64,000 nt of DNA, from contig NZ_CP154826.1 in assembly GCF_039613825.1 (NCBI RefSeq), positions 4,092,001-4,156,000 of the forward strand. Reading direction: 5' to 3'. Source of the DNA: Diaminobutyricibacter sp. McL0608 (GTDB taxonomy: Bacteria > Actinomycetota > Actinomycetes > Actinomycetales > Microbacteriaceae). This document shows, one piece after another, positions 44,502-53,741 of this stretch (the first letter of the stretch is position 1; each line of letters opens with the position of its first letter). The notes beneath the pieces are model-generated. The model worked only from the letters and a program-made list of their open reading frames with translations. It ran no database searches and was not told where the DNA came from. The position numbers were made by a program, and so were the translations under genes.

Positions 44502-45890
44502 TCAGGATACGGCTGACTCGCCCTGGTCGGAAATCGGGGTCGAATCACCTGTTCGCAGATCGCGGGGCGGCAGACCCGGCAGGCCAGGCACACCAGCCAG
44601 CCCAGACGACCCAGCCAGCCCAGGCACACCGGGCACCTCGACGTCGAGGCCGAACAGCGTGTTGGCTGCCGCAGTGAAAGCAGACGCGTCACCATGCCGT
44701 GCGAGTTCGCGCGCCCGCACCGACGGAGTGTGCAGCAGCACCCCGGCGAGGTGGCGGAGCGCGGCCTCGGTCTGTTCGCTCGAGTCGCCGCGGCTGCGCG
44801 CCCGGGCGATCTCTGCATCCAGTACGTCGAAGACATGTGCGCGGAGAGCCACGAGCGCCGGTGTGACCGCGTGCTCGGCGGCCTGCGCAGCGAACTCGGC
44901 GGCCGCATCGCCGACGATCGCGCGCGCCTCGTCGGTGGCGTTCAGTTCTTCGAGCGGTGCGTGCTTGCTGATGGTCTCGAGGTCGAGCAGCTCGACGCCG
45001 TCGATGTGGGCGACGGCCGGGTCGACGTTGCGGGGAAGCCCGAGGTCGATGACGAGGCGGCGGGGCAAGGCGCCGGGCGCCGCGATGACCGCTTGCAGTT
45101 CGGGCACCCCGAGGATGATGTCGGGCGCGACGCTGCAGGTGACGACGAGGTCGGATGCCGCGATCGCGTCCACGAGACCGCCCGCGGGCACCGCACCGGC
45201 GGCGTGGGCGACGGCGAATTTCTGCGCCCGGCCCGACGGCGAGTACACGTGCACGTCGGTCACGCCGCGCTCGCGGAGGGCTGCGAGGCTCGCGCCGGCG
45301 TATGCGCCGGTTCCGACGAGGAGCACTCGAGTCGCAGCCCAGTCGGTGATGCGGCTCTCTGCGAGGTCGAGTGCGAGGCGCACGATCGACCGTCCTGCGC
45401 TCGTGATGCCCGTGCGGTTCTTGACGCCGCGCGAGGTGCGCGATGCGACCTGGAAGAGCCGTTCGAGTTCGCTGCTGACGGTTCCGGATGCGCGTGCCGC
45501 GTCGAGCGCTCGCCGCACCTGGCCGGCGATCTCGCCTTCGCCGACGACAACGGATTCGAGCCCGCTGGAGACGGAGAAGAGGTGCTCGGCGACACCCTGG
45601 TCGCTGATGACGGCACTGGATGCGCGCAGCTCGTCAGCATCCACACCGGATGCGGCGCTGACGGCGCTGATCACGGTCTCGGCCGACACCGCGGCACCGG
45701 CGGCGCCTGCAGCATCGGTGTCCACGTCGAGGTAGGCCTCGAAACGGTTGCAGGTCGCGAGCACGACGGATCCGTTGAAGAGTTCGGTGTTCTCTGCGAG
45801 AGCTGCGGTGACTGCTGCCGCATGCCGCTCCAGCCGGTCGAGGAGGTCGAAACCGGCGGTGCGGTGGCTCGAGGTGAAGCAGAGTAGCAC
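44502..45890 (-). CDS. hemA: Glutamyl-tRNA reductase
   Basis: 462 aa. Reduces glutamyl-tRNA(Glu) to glutamate semialdehyde, the first committed step of the C5 heme pathway. The nucleophile is Cys47 in [36 protein letters not shown] and the NADPH-binding [21 protein letters not shown] (near residue 189) follow. The C-terminal dimerisation region ends in a low-complexity Gly/Pro/Leu/Val tail (GVPGL repeated) that looks like an unstructured extension. The GTG start is leaderless (TAGGCT 6 nt upstream). It diverges from hemE, with 97 bp between starts. Confidence 0.95.
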   Translation of the reverse strand: MLLCFTSSHRTAGFDLLDRLERHAAAVTAALAENTELFNGSVVLATCNRFEAYLDVDTDAAGAAGAAVSAETVISAVSAASGVDADELRASSAVISDQGVAEHLFSVSSGLESVVVGEGEIAGQVRRALDAARASGTVSSELERLFQVASRTSRGVKNRTGITSAGRSIVRLALDLAESRITDWAATRVLLVGTGAYAGASLAALRERGVTDVHVYSPSGRAQKFAVAHAAGAVPAGGLVDAIAASDLVVTCSVAPDIILGVPELQAVIAAPGALPRRLVIDLGLPRNVDPAVAHIDGVELLDLETISKHAPLEELNATDEARAIVGDAAAEFAAQAAEHAVTPALVALRAHVFDVLDAEIARARSRGDSSEQTEAALRHLAGVLLHTPSVRARELARHGDASAFTAAANTLFGLDVEVPGVPGLAGSSGLAGVPGLPGLPPRDLRTGDSTPISDQGESAVS

Positions 45891-45902
45891 GAGGGAAGCC
45901 TA
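45891..45902 (-). promoter_or_regulatory. Leaderless promoter of hemA
   Basis: TAGGCT (45902-45897, minus strand), 6 nt, GTG. It faces the hemE promoter. Confidence 0.6.
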
Positions 45903-45975
45903 CGCTTGCCCGCCGGCTTCCTCGAATCGAGAGGCCTCGAAACGTCACCCGTACAGCGTGTTCAGATTGGTTTGA

Positions 45976-45987
45976 CAGAATCGTCGG
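45976..45987 (+). promoter_or_regulatory. Leaderless promoter of hemE
   Basis: CAGAAT (45976-45981), 6 nt, GTG. Weak -10 but same spacing as its neighbours. Confidence 0.4.
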
Positions 45988-47139
45988 GTGAATACGCTTG
46001 CCCCGACCCATCCGCTCAGCTCCGGAACGACCGCTTCGTCGCGGCTGGTCGGCGCGTACCAGGGGTTCCGGCAACCGGTCACGCCGGTGTGGTTCATGCG
46101 GCAGGCGGGCCGCTCGCTCCCCGAATACCGGGACCTGCGCGTGGGCACCCGGATGCTCGACGCCTGCCTCGATCCGGAGCTCGCGAGCGAGATCACCTTG
46201 CAGCCGGTGCGCCGTCACGGCGTCGACGCCGCCATCTTCTTCAGCGACATCGTGATCCCGCTGCGTCTGGCGGGGGTGGATGTCGACATCGTCCCCGGCA
46301 AGGGCCCCGTTCTGAGTGCCCCGGTCCGGACCGCGGCGGATGTCGACCGGCTGACCGCGGTCGACCCGGCCTCCCTGGACACCACCGTCTTCGCACCGAT
46401 CATCGAGGCTGTGCGGCGCACCACGGCGGAGCTCGCGACACTCGGCACAGGCGACACCCCTGTGATCGGTTTCGCCGGCGCTCCGTTCACCCTGGCCGCG
46501 TACCTCGTCGAGGGCGGCCCTTCGAAGGACCACATCCGGGCCCGCACGATGATGCACGCCGATCCGGAAGCATGGGCGCGCCTGATGGCGTGGACCGCCG
46601 ACGTCACCGGAGCCTTCCTGCGCACCCAGGTGCTGGCGGGCGCGAGCGCGGCTCAGCTGTTCGACTCGTGGGCCGGTGCGCTGTCGCTCGATGACTATGT
46701 GACCCATGTGGCTCCCGCATCCGCCCGCGCCTTGTCGCACGTGCGCGACCTCACCTTCGAGTCACCGTCGCCTGACGTCGTCGAGGAGGGCGAAGCCCTC
46801 GTGCCTACTGCGCGCAACGTGCCGATCGTCCATTTCGGCGTCGGGACCGGCGAACTGCTCAAAGCGATGCACGAGATCGGTGCCGATGTCGTGGGCGTCG
46901 ACTACCGGGTTCCCCTTGACGAGGCGAGTCGTCGGCTCGGCCATGTCGTCCCGGTGCAGGGCAACGTCGATCCGGCCATGCTGGATGCGCCGTGGCCGGT
47001 GCTGGAGGCGCATGTCCGCGACGTGCTCGCGCGGGGAGCGAGCGCTCCCTCGCACGTGCTGAATCTCGGGCACGGTGTGCCGCCCGAGACCGATCCCGCC
47101 GTACTGACCCGGCTGGTGGAGTTCGTCCATGGCCTCTGA
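45988..47139 (+). CDS. hemE: Uroporphyrinogen decarboxylase
   Basis: 383 aa. Converts uroporphyrinogen III to coproporphyrinogen III. PVWFMRQAGRSLPEYRDLR near residue 36 (invariant active-site block), FFSDIVIPLRLAGVDVD near residue 88, FAGAPFTLAAYLVEGG near residue 162 and the C-terminal LGHGVPPETDPAVL are present. The GTG start is inferred leaderless. The 3' end overlaps hemY by 11 bp. Confidence 0.95.
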   Translation: MNTLAPTHPLSSGTTASSRLVGAYQGFRQPVTPVWFMRQAGRSLPEYRDLRVGTRMLDACLDPELASEITLQPVRRHGVDAAIFFSDIVIPLRLAGVDVDIVPGKGPVLSAPVRTAADVDRLTAVDPASLDTTVFAPIIEAVRRTTAELATLGTGDTPVIGFAGAPFTLAAYLVEGGPSKDHIRARTMMHADPEAWARLMAWTADVTGAFLRTQVLAGASAAQLFDSWAGALSLDDYVTHVAPASARALSHVRDLTFESPSPDVVEEGEALVPTARNVPIVHFGVGTGELLKAMHEIGADVVGVDYRVPLDEASRRLGHVVPVQGNVDPAMLDAPWPVLEAHVRDVLARGASAPSHVLNLGHGVPPETDPAVLTRLVEFVHGL

Positions 47140-48682
47140 GGGCTCGCCGGATGCGGCGGCGCCGGACGGCGAGGCTCGGCGCGACGACCTGAGGCATGCG
47201 ATCGACGCGGCTGCGACGCGGGTCGTGATCGTCGGCGGCGGCGTCGCCGGTCTCGTCGTCGCGCGCGAGTGCGCGCGACCGGGCTTCGAGGTGACGGTGG
47301 TGGAAGCATCCGACCGCCTCGGCGGGACCGTCGCTCGGACCGTCGTCGACGGGATCACGGTCGACGAGGGCGCCGAGAGCTTCGCAACGCGTGGCGGCCA
47401 TGTCGCCGAACTCATCGCTGAACTCGGGCTCGGCGACCGGATCGTCCAGCCCAACCCGGAGGGTGCGTGGGTGCGCCTGCCGTCGGGAACTGTTCCGCTG
47501 CCCAAGGCCGGGCTGCTCGGTATTCCGAGTTCCCCGCTCGCATCCGACGTGGTGCGCGCGATCGGGTGGACCGGCGCCTTGCGCGCCTACCTCGATCGCC
47601 TTCGCCCGGTGCTGACCATCGGGCAGGAGCGCAGCCTCGGGGCGCTTGTGCGCAAGCGGATGGGATCCCGCGTGCTCGACCGACTCGTCGCTCCCGTCAC
47701 GACGGGAATCTACGCAGCCCAGCCCGACGATCTCGACATCGCCGTCGTCGCACCGGGGCTCAATGCCGCCCTCACCCGTCAGGGTTCGCTTTCGGGCGCC
47801 GTCAGCGAGCTTCGCGCCAATGTCAAGGCGGGGAGCGCGGCGAACGGTCTGCGCGGGGGCATGTGGATGCTCGTCCAGGCGCTCGAAGACTCGGTCGCCG
47901 AACGTGGCGGACGCGTACTCGCAGGGGTCTCAGTGAGGTCGGTCGAGCGATTCGAGGCGGATGCCGCCCAGGAGACAGACGTCAGCCCGGGGACGGACGC
48001 CCCCGACCCGCGCTGGACGGTGGGCCTCGCCGACGGCAGCACGCTCCCCGCAGATGTCGTTGTACTCGCAGCGCCGGCCGCAGCATCCATTGCCCTCCTC
48101 TCCGTCGCCTCGGACGAGCTCGCGGAGCTCGCTTCGCTGGAGTGGCCGGATGCGTCGAGCGTCGAACTCGTCACTCTCGTTCTCGACAAACCGGCCCTCG
48201 ACGTCGCGCCGCGCGGAACGGGTGTGCTGGTCGCCGACCTTCCGGGGTCGGGCGTCACGGCGAAGGCGCTGACGCATTCGACCGCCAAGTGGTCGTGGCT
48301 CGCCGACGAGACGGGTGGGCGTCATGTGGTGCGCCTGTCGTATGGGAAGGCAGGGCGTCCGAGCGAGACGATCGGCCTCAGCGACGCGGAGGTGCGCTCG
48401 CTGGCGGTCCAGGACGCATCCGCCCTCCTGAATATTCCTCTTTCGGAATCCGACGTGACCGGGTTCGCCCGGGTGGGCTGGACGAACGCGCTTCCTCACG
48501 CGGCACTGGGTGAGCGGGAGCGGATCGACACGGTTCGCTCGGCGGTGGAATCCGTCGCGGGTCTCGAAGTGACCGGCTCATGGCTGGCGGGCACCGGCCT
48601 TGCATCCGTCATTCCGGATGCAAAGGAGGCGGCCCACCGGGTTCGGGGTCTACGCTGGAAAGAACTGACCGAGAATCTCTGA
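47129..48682 (+). CDS. hemY: Coproporphyrinogen III oxidase (CgoX/HemY)
   Basis: 517-aa flavoprotein. In Gram-positive bacteria it oxidises coproporphyrinogen III to coproporphyrin III; older names are HemG/HemY protoporphyrinogen oxidase. The FAD motif VVIVGGGVAGLVVARE is at residues 32-47, followed by EGAESFATRGGHVAEL near residue 76 and YAAQPDDLDIAVVAPGL; the second FAD motif is at the C-terminus (VTGSWLAGTGLASVI). A 30-residue Ala/Asp-rich N-terminus precedes the fold. Partners hemQ and hemH lie 1.3 kb downstream after the envelope module. Confidence 0.93.
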   Translation: MASEGSPDAAAPDGEARRDDLRHAIDAAATRVVIVGGGVAGLVVARECARPGFEVTVVEASDRLGGTVARTVVDGITVDEGAESFATRGGHVAELIAELGLGDRIVQPNPEGAWVRLPSGTVPLPKAGLLGIPSSPLASDVVRAIGWTGALRAYLDRLRPVLTIGQERSLGALVRKRMGSRVLDRLVAPVTTGIYAAQPDDLDIAVVAPGLNAALTRQGSLSGAVSELRANVKAGSAANGLRGGMWMLVQALEDSVAERGGRVLAGVSVRSVERFEADAAQETDVSPGTDAPDPRWTVGLADGSTLPADVVVLAAPAAASIALLSVASDELAELASLEWPDASSVELVTLVLDKPALDVAPRGTGVLVADLPGSGVTAKALTHSTAKWSWLADETGGRHVVRLSYGKAGRPSETIGLSDAEVRSLAVQDASALLNIPLSESDVTGFARVGWTNALPHAALGERERIDTVRSAVESVAGLEVTGSWLAGTGLASVIPDAKEAAHRVRGLRWKELTENL

Positions 48683-48697
48683 CGAACGGGGCGTTCA

Positions 48698-49213
48698 ATG
48701 CGGGGAAAGCTTCTCTTCGTTGCCGGTGCAGCCGTGGGCTATGTGCTCGGTGCACGTGCCGGTCGCAAGCGGTACGAGCAGATCAAATCGGCGGCGGCCA
48801 AAGTGTGGGAGTCGCCCGGCATCCAGAAGCAGGTGAACGCGGTCGAGGACTATGCTGCGGCGAAATTCGGTGAGATCCCGGGCGTACTGTTCGAGGGCAC
48901 GAAGAAGGTCGTGGCCACGGTCGTGAACCGGGCCCAGACCGCCCAGCAGCGGGGCTCGGGCTACAGCCGCCCGACACCGGCCGCACCCCCGCCTTCGCGG
49001 GCGCCTGCAGCGACGAACACGTCCAGTGTGACGATCGCAGCTCCGCCGGACGAGGAGACGGCGACTGCGCCGACGACAGCGCCGAAATCTGCGACCAAGT
49101 CCTCTTCGAAGGCGGCGTCGGGCAAATCCGCCGCATCGTCCGCAACGAGCGCCAAACGCAAGTCGGGCGCATCCTCACCCGAGATCGACGAGGCCGACGA
49201 CGCCGGAGCGTGA
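48698..49213 (+). CDS. YtxH-like membrane protein with Ala/Ser-rich tail
   Basis: 171 aa. An N-terminal YtxH-type segment ([25 protein letters not shown], read in parts) anchors the protein in the membrane; residues about 35-75 form an amphipathic helix, and the rest is Pro/Ala/Thr/Ser/Lys-rich. Function unknown; YtxH/GvpP-like proteins are often stress-associated. It starts 16 bp after hemY and heads the three-gene envelope module inside the heme cluster. Confidence 0.78.
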   Translation: MRGKLLFVAGAAVGYVLGARAGRKRYEQIKSAAAKVWESPGIQKQVNAVEDYAAAKFGEIPGVLFEGTKKVVATVVNRAQTAQQRGSGYSRPTPAAPPPSRAPAATNTSSVTIAAPPDEETATAPTTAPKSATKSSSKAASGKSAASSATSAKRKSGASSPEIDEADDAGA

Positions 49214-49243
49214 GCGTGCTTTCCGGAAAGACGGTGACGAGCA

Positions 49244-49657
49244 ATGACTGACGACGAAAGCGCGAAGGTCTCGCGTTCGCTGTTCCAGCTGATCGGCGAC
49301 CTGCCGCGGTTGCTGGTCGCCCTGGCCAAGGCGGAGCTCGCGAAACTCAAGGCGGAGCTCACCGAGAAGGCGAAGTATGCCGGTGTCGGCATAGGGCTCT
49401 TCGCTTTCGCTGCCGGACTGATCTTCTTCGCCCTCGGCTGCCTGATCGCGGCGGCGATCCTGGGGTTGGCTCTCGTCCTTCCCGCCTGGGCGGCGGCCCT
49501 GATCGTCTTCGGCGCCCTCGTGCTCATCGCCGTCGTGCTCGCCCTCATCGGCGTCCAGACCTTCAAGCGGATGGGCGGGGCGGTTCCCGAAAAGACGGTC
49601 GCGAGCATCCAGGAGGATGTCGAAGCGATCAAGGGGATGGGCCGCTATGACAACTGA
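49244..49657 (+). CDS. Phage-holin-like family protein (second copy)
   Basis: 137-aa membrane protein: SRSLFQLIGDLPRLLVALAKAELAKLKAEL at the N-terminus (read in parts) and two hydrophobic hairpins (residues about 46-106). It is a paralogue of 11457-11885. The ATG follows GGAAAGACGGTGACGAGCA, a weak site. It overlaps the DUF3618 gene by 11 nt. Confidence 0.82.
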   Translation: MTDDESAKVSRSLFQLIGDLPRLLVALAKAELAKLKAELTEKAKYAGVGIGLFAFAAGLIFFALGCLIAAAILGLALVLPAWAAALIVFGALVLIAVVLALIGVQTFKRMGGAVPEKTVASIQEDVEAIKGMGRYDN

Positions 49658-49886
49658 GCCCCTCAGCGACGTCGAGAAAGCTCGGGCCGACCTCACAGCG
49701 ACGATCGGCGCCATCGAGGACAAGCTCAACGTTCCCATGCAGGCGAGGCTCGCCACCGAACGGGCGGGCCGTCGGCTGAACGGGCTGCGCACGGAGAACC
49801 CGGTCGCGTTCGGCGCCGCGGTCGCCGGTGCGGCCGCCCTCGTCGGAGGTGCCGTCTGGCTCATCGTCAGGGCCCTCCGAAAGTAG
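49647..49886 (+). CDS. DUF3618 single-span membrane protein (second copy)
   Basis: 79 aa. The core VEKARADLTATIGAIEDKLNVP (read in parts) aligns with the DUF3618 motif of the 11140-11460 protein, followed by PVAFGAAVAGAAALVGGAVWLI as the membrane helix. ATG 49647 lies inside the preceding gene (11-nt overlap). It is the last gene of the module; hemQ starts 57 bp later. Confidence 0.82.
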   Translation: MTTEPLSDVEKARADLTATIGAIEDKLNVPMQARLATERAGRRLNGLRTENPVAFGAAVAGAAALVGGAVWLIVRALRK

Positions 49887-49943
49887 AGCGAGGCGTCTAC
49901 CTCGCTTTTGGCGCTTACAGGATTGCGAGAGAGACTGTGGGGT

Positions 49944-50666
49944 ATGACTGAACTGGCTGCCTCCGAGGCAGGAGACAACACCTCTGTCGACAGCCCGAGC
50001 GGATTCACCCTCTGGGCAGTGCTGCGTCGCGACCCCGTCCGGCCCGACGACCTCGACGGCACCGATGTCCCGCGTGCCGTGCAGGAGCTCGACGGCGTCA
50101 TCGCCGACATCGAACTCGAGGGCGTCATCACACGCGGGCTGTACGACGTCTCCGGCCTCCGTGCCGACGCCGACGTCATGATCTGGCTCCACGGACCCGA
50201 CGCGCAGGGGCTGCAGTGGGCCCTCCGCCAACTGCGGCGCACCCGGCTCCTGAAGGCACTCCTCCCTACCTGGAACGCGATGGGCGTGCACCGTGACGCC
50301 GAGTTCAACAGAGCCCACGTCCCCGGCTTCCTCCGTGGCGTCGAGCCGAAGGAATGGCTGACCGTCTACCCGTTCGTGCGCAGCTACGACTGGTATCTGC
50401 TCCCCGAGGAGGAACGCAGCCGGATGCTCTCGGAGCACGGCCGCAAGGGCGCCGCGTTCCGCACTGTCATCGCCAACACCGTCGCATCGTTCGCGCTCGG
50501 CGACTACGAGTGGATCCTTCCGCTCGAGTCCGACCAGCTCGTCGACCTCGTCGACCTCATGCGCGACCTGCGCCAGACCGACGCCCGTCGCCATGTGCGC
50601 GAAGAGGTGCCCTTCTTCACCGGGCGACGGATCACCGCGGCCGAACTCGTGGAGGTCCTGCAGTGA
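49944..50666 (+). CDS. hemQ: Coproheme decarboxylase (HemQ/ChdC)
   Basis: 240-aa member of the chlorite-dismutase superfamily. Catalyses the last step of the coproporphyrin-dependent route: oxidative decarboxylation of coproheme to heme b. TVYPFVRSYDWYLLPEEERSRML near residue 140 contains the catalytic Tyr, and His165 in EHGRKGAAFR is the proximal heme ligand position. SYDWYLLP is diagnostic of HemQ against true chlorite dismutases. The stop overlaps hemH by 4 nt (GTGA). Confidence 0.95.
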   Translation: MTELAASEAGDNTSVDSPSGFTLWAVLRRDPVRPDDLDGTDVPRAVQELDGVIADIELEGVITRGLYDVSGLRADADVMIWLHGPDAQGLQWALRQLRRTRLLKALLPTWNAMGVHRDAEFNRAHVPGFLRGVEPKEWLTVYPFVRSYDWYLLPEEERSRMLSEHGRKGAAFRTVIANTVASFALGDYEWILPLESDQLVDLVDLMRDLRQTDARRHVREEVPFFTGRRITAAELVEVLQ

Positions 50667-51838
50667 CGGAAGCGCTGACGCGCGTTCTCGGTGCGACGGA
50701 TGCGGCGGCCGCCGGACCTGCGCACGTCACCGAACCGGTCGCGTACGACGCGATCCTCCTCGCCGGTTTCGGCGGGCCCGAGGGCCAGGACGACGTGATC
50801 CCGTTCCTGCGCAACGTCACCCGGGGTCGCGGCATCCCCGAGGAACGACTCGAAGAGGTTGCCCACCACTACCGCCATTTCGGCGGGGTGAGCCCGATCA
50901 ACGACCAGAATCGTGAGCTCAAGGCGGCCCTCGAAGCCGAGCTCGCATCCCGCGGCATCGACCTTCCCGTGCTCTGGGGCAACCGCAACTGGGACCCGTA
51001 CCTGCGCGACGCGCTCACCGAGGCGAACGAGCGTGGCTACACCAAGGTGATCGCGATAGCCACGAGCGCGTACTCCTCGTATTCGAGTTGCCGCCAGTAC
51101 CGTGAGGACTTCGCGCTCGCGCTGGAGGAGACGGGCCTCGAAGGCACCGTTCAGATCGACAAGGTGCGCCAGTTCTTCGACCACCCCGGTTTCGTCACGC
51201 CGTTCATCGAAGGCGTGCGCCGTGCTCTCGACGAAGTGCAGGAACGCCTGCCCGGTGTCGATCCGGCGACCGAGGTCGAACTCCTCTTCACGACCCACAG
51301 CATCCCCTCTGTCGACGCCGCGAAGTCGGGTCCGTCCGACCGCGACTTCGGCGAAGGCGGTGCCTACGCTGCGCAGCACCTGGCGGTCGCCGAGGTGGTC
51401 GCGCACGAGGCCGGCGCCGGTCAGGTCCCGTGGCGTCTCGTCTACCAGTCGCGCAGCGGCCCCCCGAGCATGCCGTGGCTGGCGCCGGACATCAACGACG
51501 CCATCGACGAACTGCCGGCCGCAGGCATCCGCGCGGTGATCATCGTTCCGATCGGATTCGTGAGCGACCACATGGAGGTGCTCTGGGATCTCGACAACGA
51601 GGCCATGGAGACCTCCGAGCGCAACGGGCTGGTCGCCGTGCGCGTGCCCACCCCCGGAACCCATCACGCCTACGTCGCCGGACTCGTCGACCTCGTTCTC
51701 GAGCGCCGTGACGGCGTCCCTGTCGAGGACCGGCCGGCGATGACCTCGCTCGGCCCGTGGTACGACGTCTGCCGCCCCGGCTGCTGCGAGAACGCGAGAC
51801 TCGGTTTCAAGCCGGCCGCTGCGGGGGTTGCGCCGTGA
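50663..51838 (+). CDS. hemH: Coproporphyrin III ferrochelatase (CpfC/HemH)
   Basis: 391 aa. Inserts Fe(II) into coproporphyrin III. LAGFGGPEGQDDVIPFLRNV, SAYSSYSSCRQYRED and LFTTHSIP with EVVAHEAGAGQVPWRLVYQSRSGPPSMPWL (read in parts) identify it. The actinobacterial [2Fe-2S] ligands are present: Cys143, and Cys370, 374 and 375 in VCRPGCCE. The GTG start overlaps hemQ and the stop overlaps hemC, so hemQ-hemH-hemC-hemD form a coupled chain. N-terminal residues 1-25 are an unstructured lead. Confidence 0.95.
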   Translation: MTEALTRVLGATDAAAAGPAHVTEPVAYDAILLAGFGGPEGQDDVIPFLRNVTRGRGIPEERLEEVAHHYRHFGGVSPINDQNRELKAALEAELASRGIDLPVLWGNRNWDPYLRDALTEANERGYTKVIAIATSAYSSYSSCRQYREDFALALEETGLEGTVQIDKVRQFFDHPGFVTPFIEGVRRALDEVQERLPGVDPATEVELLFTTHSIPSVDAAKSGPSDRDFGEGGAYAAQHLAVAEVVAHEAGAGQVPWRLVYQSRSGPPSMPWLAPDINDAIDELPAAGIRAVIIVPIGFVSDHMEVLWDLDNEAMETSERNGLVAVRVPTPGTHHAYVAGLVDLVLERRDGVPVEDRPAMTSLGPWYDVCRPGCCENARLGFKPAAAGVAP

Positions 51839-52809
51839 GTGCCGCATCCGCTCCCCGCATCCTCCGCGTCGGAACGCGGGGGAGTGCGCTGGCCGTCGCC
51901 CAGACGACCGTCGTCGCGAACGCGATCGCGAAGGCGACCGGACAGGATGTCGAACTCGTCACGGTGACCACCCACGGCGACACATCCCGCGAGTCGCTGG
52001 CGTCACTCGGGGGCACGGGCGTGTTCGCGAGCGCCCTACGGGACGCCCTGCTCGCATCCGAATGCGACCTGATCGTGCACTCGCTGAAAGACCTGCCGAC
52101 GGGAGCGCATCCGGGTCTGGTCATCGGGGCGACGCCCAGGCGGGCGGACGCACGCGACGCGCTGTGCGCGCGCGACGGGCTGACCCTGGAGACGCTCCCC
52201 GTGGGCGCACGGGTCGGCACCGGCTCGCCCCGGCGAGTGGCCCAGCTGCTCTCGCGCCGGCCTGACCTGCAGGTCGTCGACCTGCGAGGGAACGTCGACA
52301 CACGCCTCGGTCGGGTCGTCGACGGCGACCTCGACGCGGTCGTGCTGGCGGCGGCGGGACTCGAACGCCTCGGCCGCGGTGACGCGATCACCGAATACTT
52401 CTCGCTGTCGGATGCGCCTACCGCGCCCGGCCAGGGAGCTCTCGCCATCGAGGTGCGCAGCGGGGACGAACGTGGCTCGGGAGCCCTCGCCAAAGCTCTC
52501 GCAGTCGTCAACCACGTGACCACACACGCAAGCGTCACCGCCGAACGTGCCGTGCTCGCCGGTCTCGAAGCCGGATGCGCGGCCCCGATCGGTGCGCACG
52601 CCCAGGTGGACGACGGCCTGTTCTTCCTCACGGCGACCGTCTACCGGCCCGACGGGACGGAACAGCTCAGCAGCTCGCACGCGGCGACGCCCGACGGTAT
52701 GAACGCACGCGACCTCGATGTCGCGGCGCAGGACGTCGCCGCGCGGGTCGTCGCCGAGCTCCTCGACCTCGGTGCCGCGGACCTCGCGCCCGTCGGGGGT
52801 GCGCGATGA
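51835..52809 (+). CDS. hemC: Hydroxymethylbilane synthase
   Basis: 324 aa. Polymerises porphobilinogen to hydroxymethylbilane, using a dipyrromethane cofactor bound to Cys248 (EAGCAAPIGAHA). RVGTRGSALAVAQT at the N-terminus, THGD and VHSLKDLPTGAHPGL near residue 82, and GSPRRVAQLL near residue 130 are conserved. The GTG start overlaps hemH and the stop overlaps hemD by 4 nt. Confidence 0.96.
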   Translation: MSAASAPRILRVGTRGSALAVAQTTVVANAIAKATGQDVELVTVTTHGDTSRESLASLGGTGVFASALRDALLASECDLIVHSLKDLPTGAHPGLVIGATPRRADARDALCARDGLTLETLPVGARVGTGSPRRVAQLLSRRPDLQVVDLRGNVDTRLGRVVDGDLDAVVLAAAGLERLGRGDAITEYFSLSDAPTAPGQGALAIEVRSGDERGSGALAKALAVVNHVTTHASVTAERAVLAGLEAGCAAPIGAHAQVDDGLFFLTATVYRPDGTEQLSSSHAATPDGMNARDLDVAAQDVAARVVAELLDLGAADLAPVGGAR

Positions 52810-53624
52810 ACGCATCGTCCGGATCCCGATCCGGATCCGCATCCGGTTCCGCGTCCGCTTCCGCCAAGCCGCTCGCCGGCTGGCGTGTACTCGTCCCGCG
52901 CGGCGGACCCTGGGGTGACGCTGTCGCGGCCGACCTGCGCTCCAAGGGTGCGTCGCCCATCGTCGCGGCGATGATCAACTTCGCACCGACCGCCGACGCC
53001 CCCACCCTGGATGCGGCGCTCACCGCGCTCGCGGCCGGCGAGTTCGACTGGATGACGGTCACCAGCGCGACCACAGTGGATGTGCTGAGCGCGCAGAGAG
53101 CCGTCGTGCCGCTGACCACCAAAGTCGCAGCCGTCGGTGAGACCACGGCTGCCGCACTGACCGCCGCAGGGTATCGCGTCGACCTCGTGCCGTCGGAGGA
53201 CAACTCCGCCCGCGGGCTCCTCGCCGAATGGGAGGCCGCGACACAAGGGGTGGTGCCGCTGCGCATCCTGACCCTGCGATCGGAGATCGCGAAGCCCCTC
53301 CTCACCGAAGGGCTGCGCCGGATCGGCCACTCCGTGCAGTCGGTCGTCGCCTATCGGACGATCGGCGTGCCGGTGCCTGAGAACGTGGTCGCAGATGTGG
53401 CCGCCGGAGCGGTGCAGGCCATCCTCGTCACGAGCGGTTCGGTGGCGGAACAGGTTCAGCTGCAGCTCGGGCCCATCCCGGAGCAGACGCTCGTCGCCGC
53501 GATCGGACCCCAGACGGCGCGGGATGCCCGCGACTTCGGCCTCCGCGTCGACCTGATCGCCGAGGAGCGGACCGCCGCATCCCTGATCGACGCCGTCGCC
53601 GGCGTCGCGCGCGCCCGCGCTTGA
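52806..53624 (+). CDS. hemD: Uroporphyrinogen III synthase
   Basis: 272 aa. Closes hydroxymethylbilane to uroporphyrinogen III. The family is poorly conserved; LAGWRVLVPRGGPWGDAVAADL, EFDWMTVTSATTV, VAAVGETTAAAL and ILVTSGSVAEQV support it, as does its place after hemC. Residues 3-19 are a Ser/Gly/Ala tract coded by a degenerate TCCGGATCC/TCCGCATCC tract, probably a non-folded extension from repeat expansion. Overlaps hemC by 4 nt. Confidence 0.9.
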   Translation: MNASSGSRSGSASGSASASAKPLAGWRVLVPRGGPWGDAVAADLRSKGASPIVAAMINFAPTADAPTLDAALTALAAGEFDWMTVTSATTVDVLSAQRAVVPLTTKVAAVGETTAAALTAAGYRVDLVPSEDNSARGLLAEWEAATQGVVPLRILTLRSEIAKPLLTEGLRRIGHSVQSVVAYRTIGVPVPENVVADVAAGAVQAILVTSGSVAEQVQLQLGPIPEQTLVAAIGPQTARDARDFGLRVDLIAEERTAASLIDAVAGVARARA

Positions 53625-53741
53625 CGCCGGTGCGCGCTTGACGCGCGCCTCCTTACCCCGAACATGTCGCCTCCCGCGCATCCCGCCGTCGCCGACGTTC
53701 CCGCGCATCCCGCCGTCGCCTCATCCCGCCGGCTCCGTCGC

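Noticed and set aside
45971-45977. TTGACA just before hemE taken as a -35
   Set aside because: It ends only about 11 nt before the start codon, leaving no room for a -10; the CAGAAT hexamer 6 nt before the GTG fits better.
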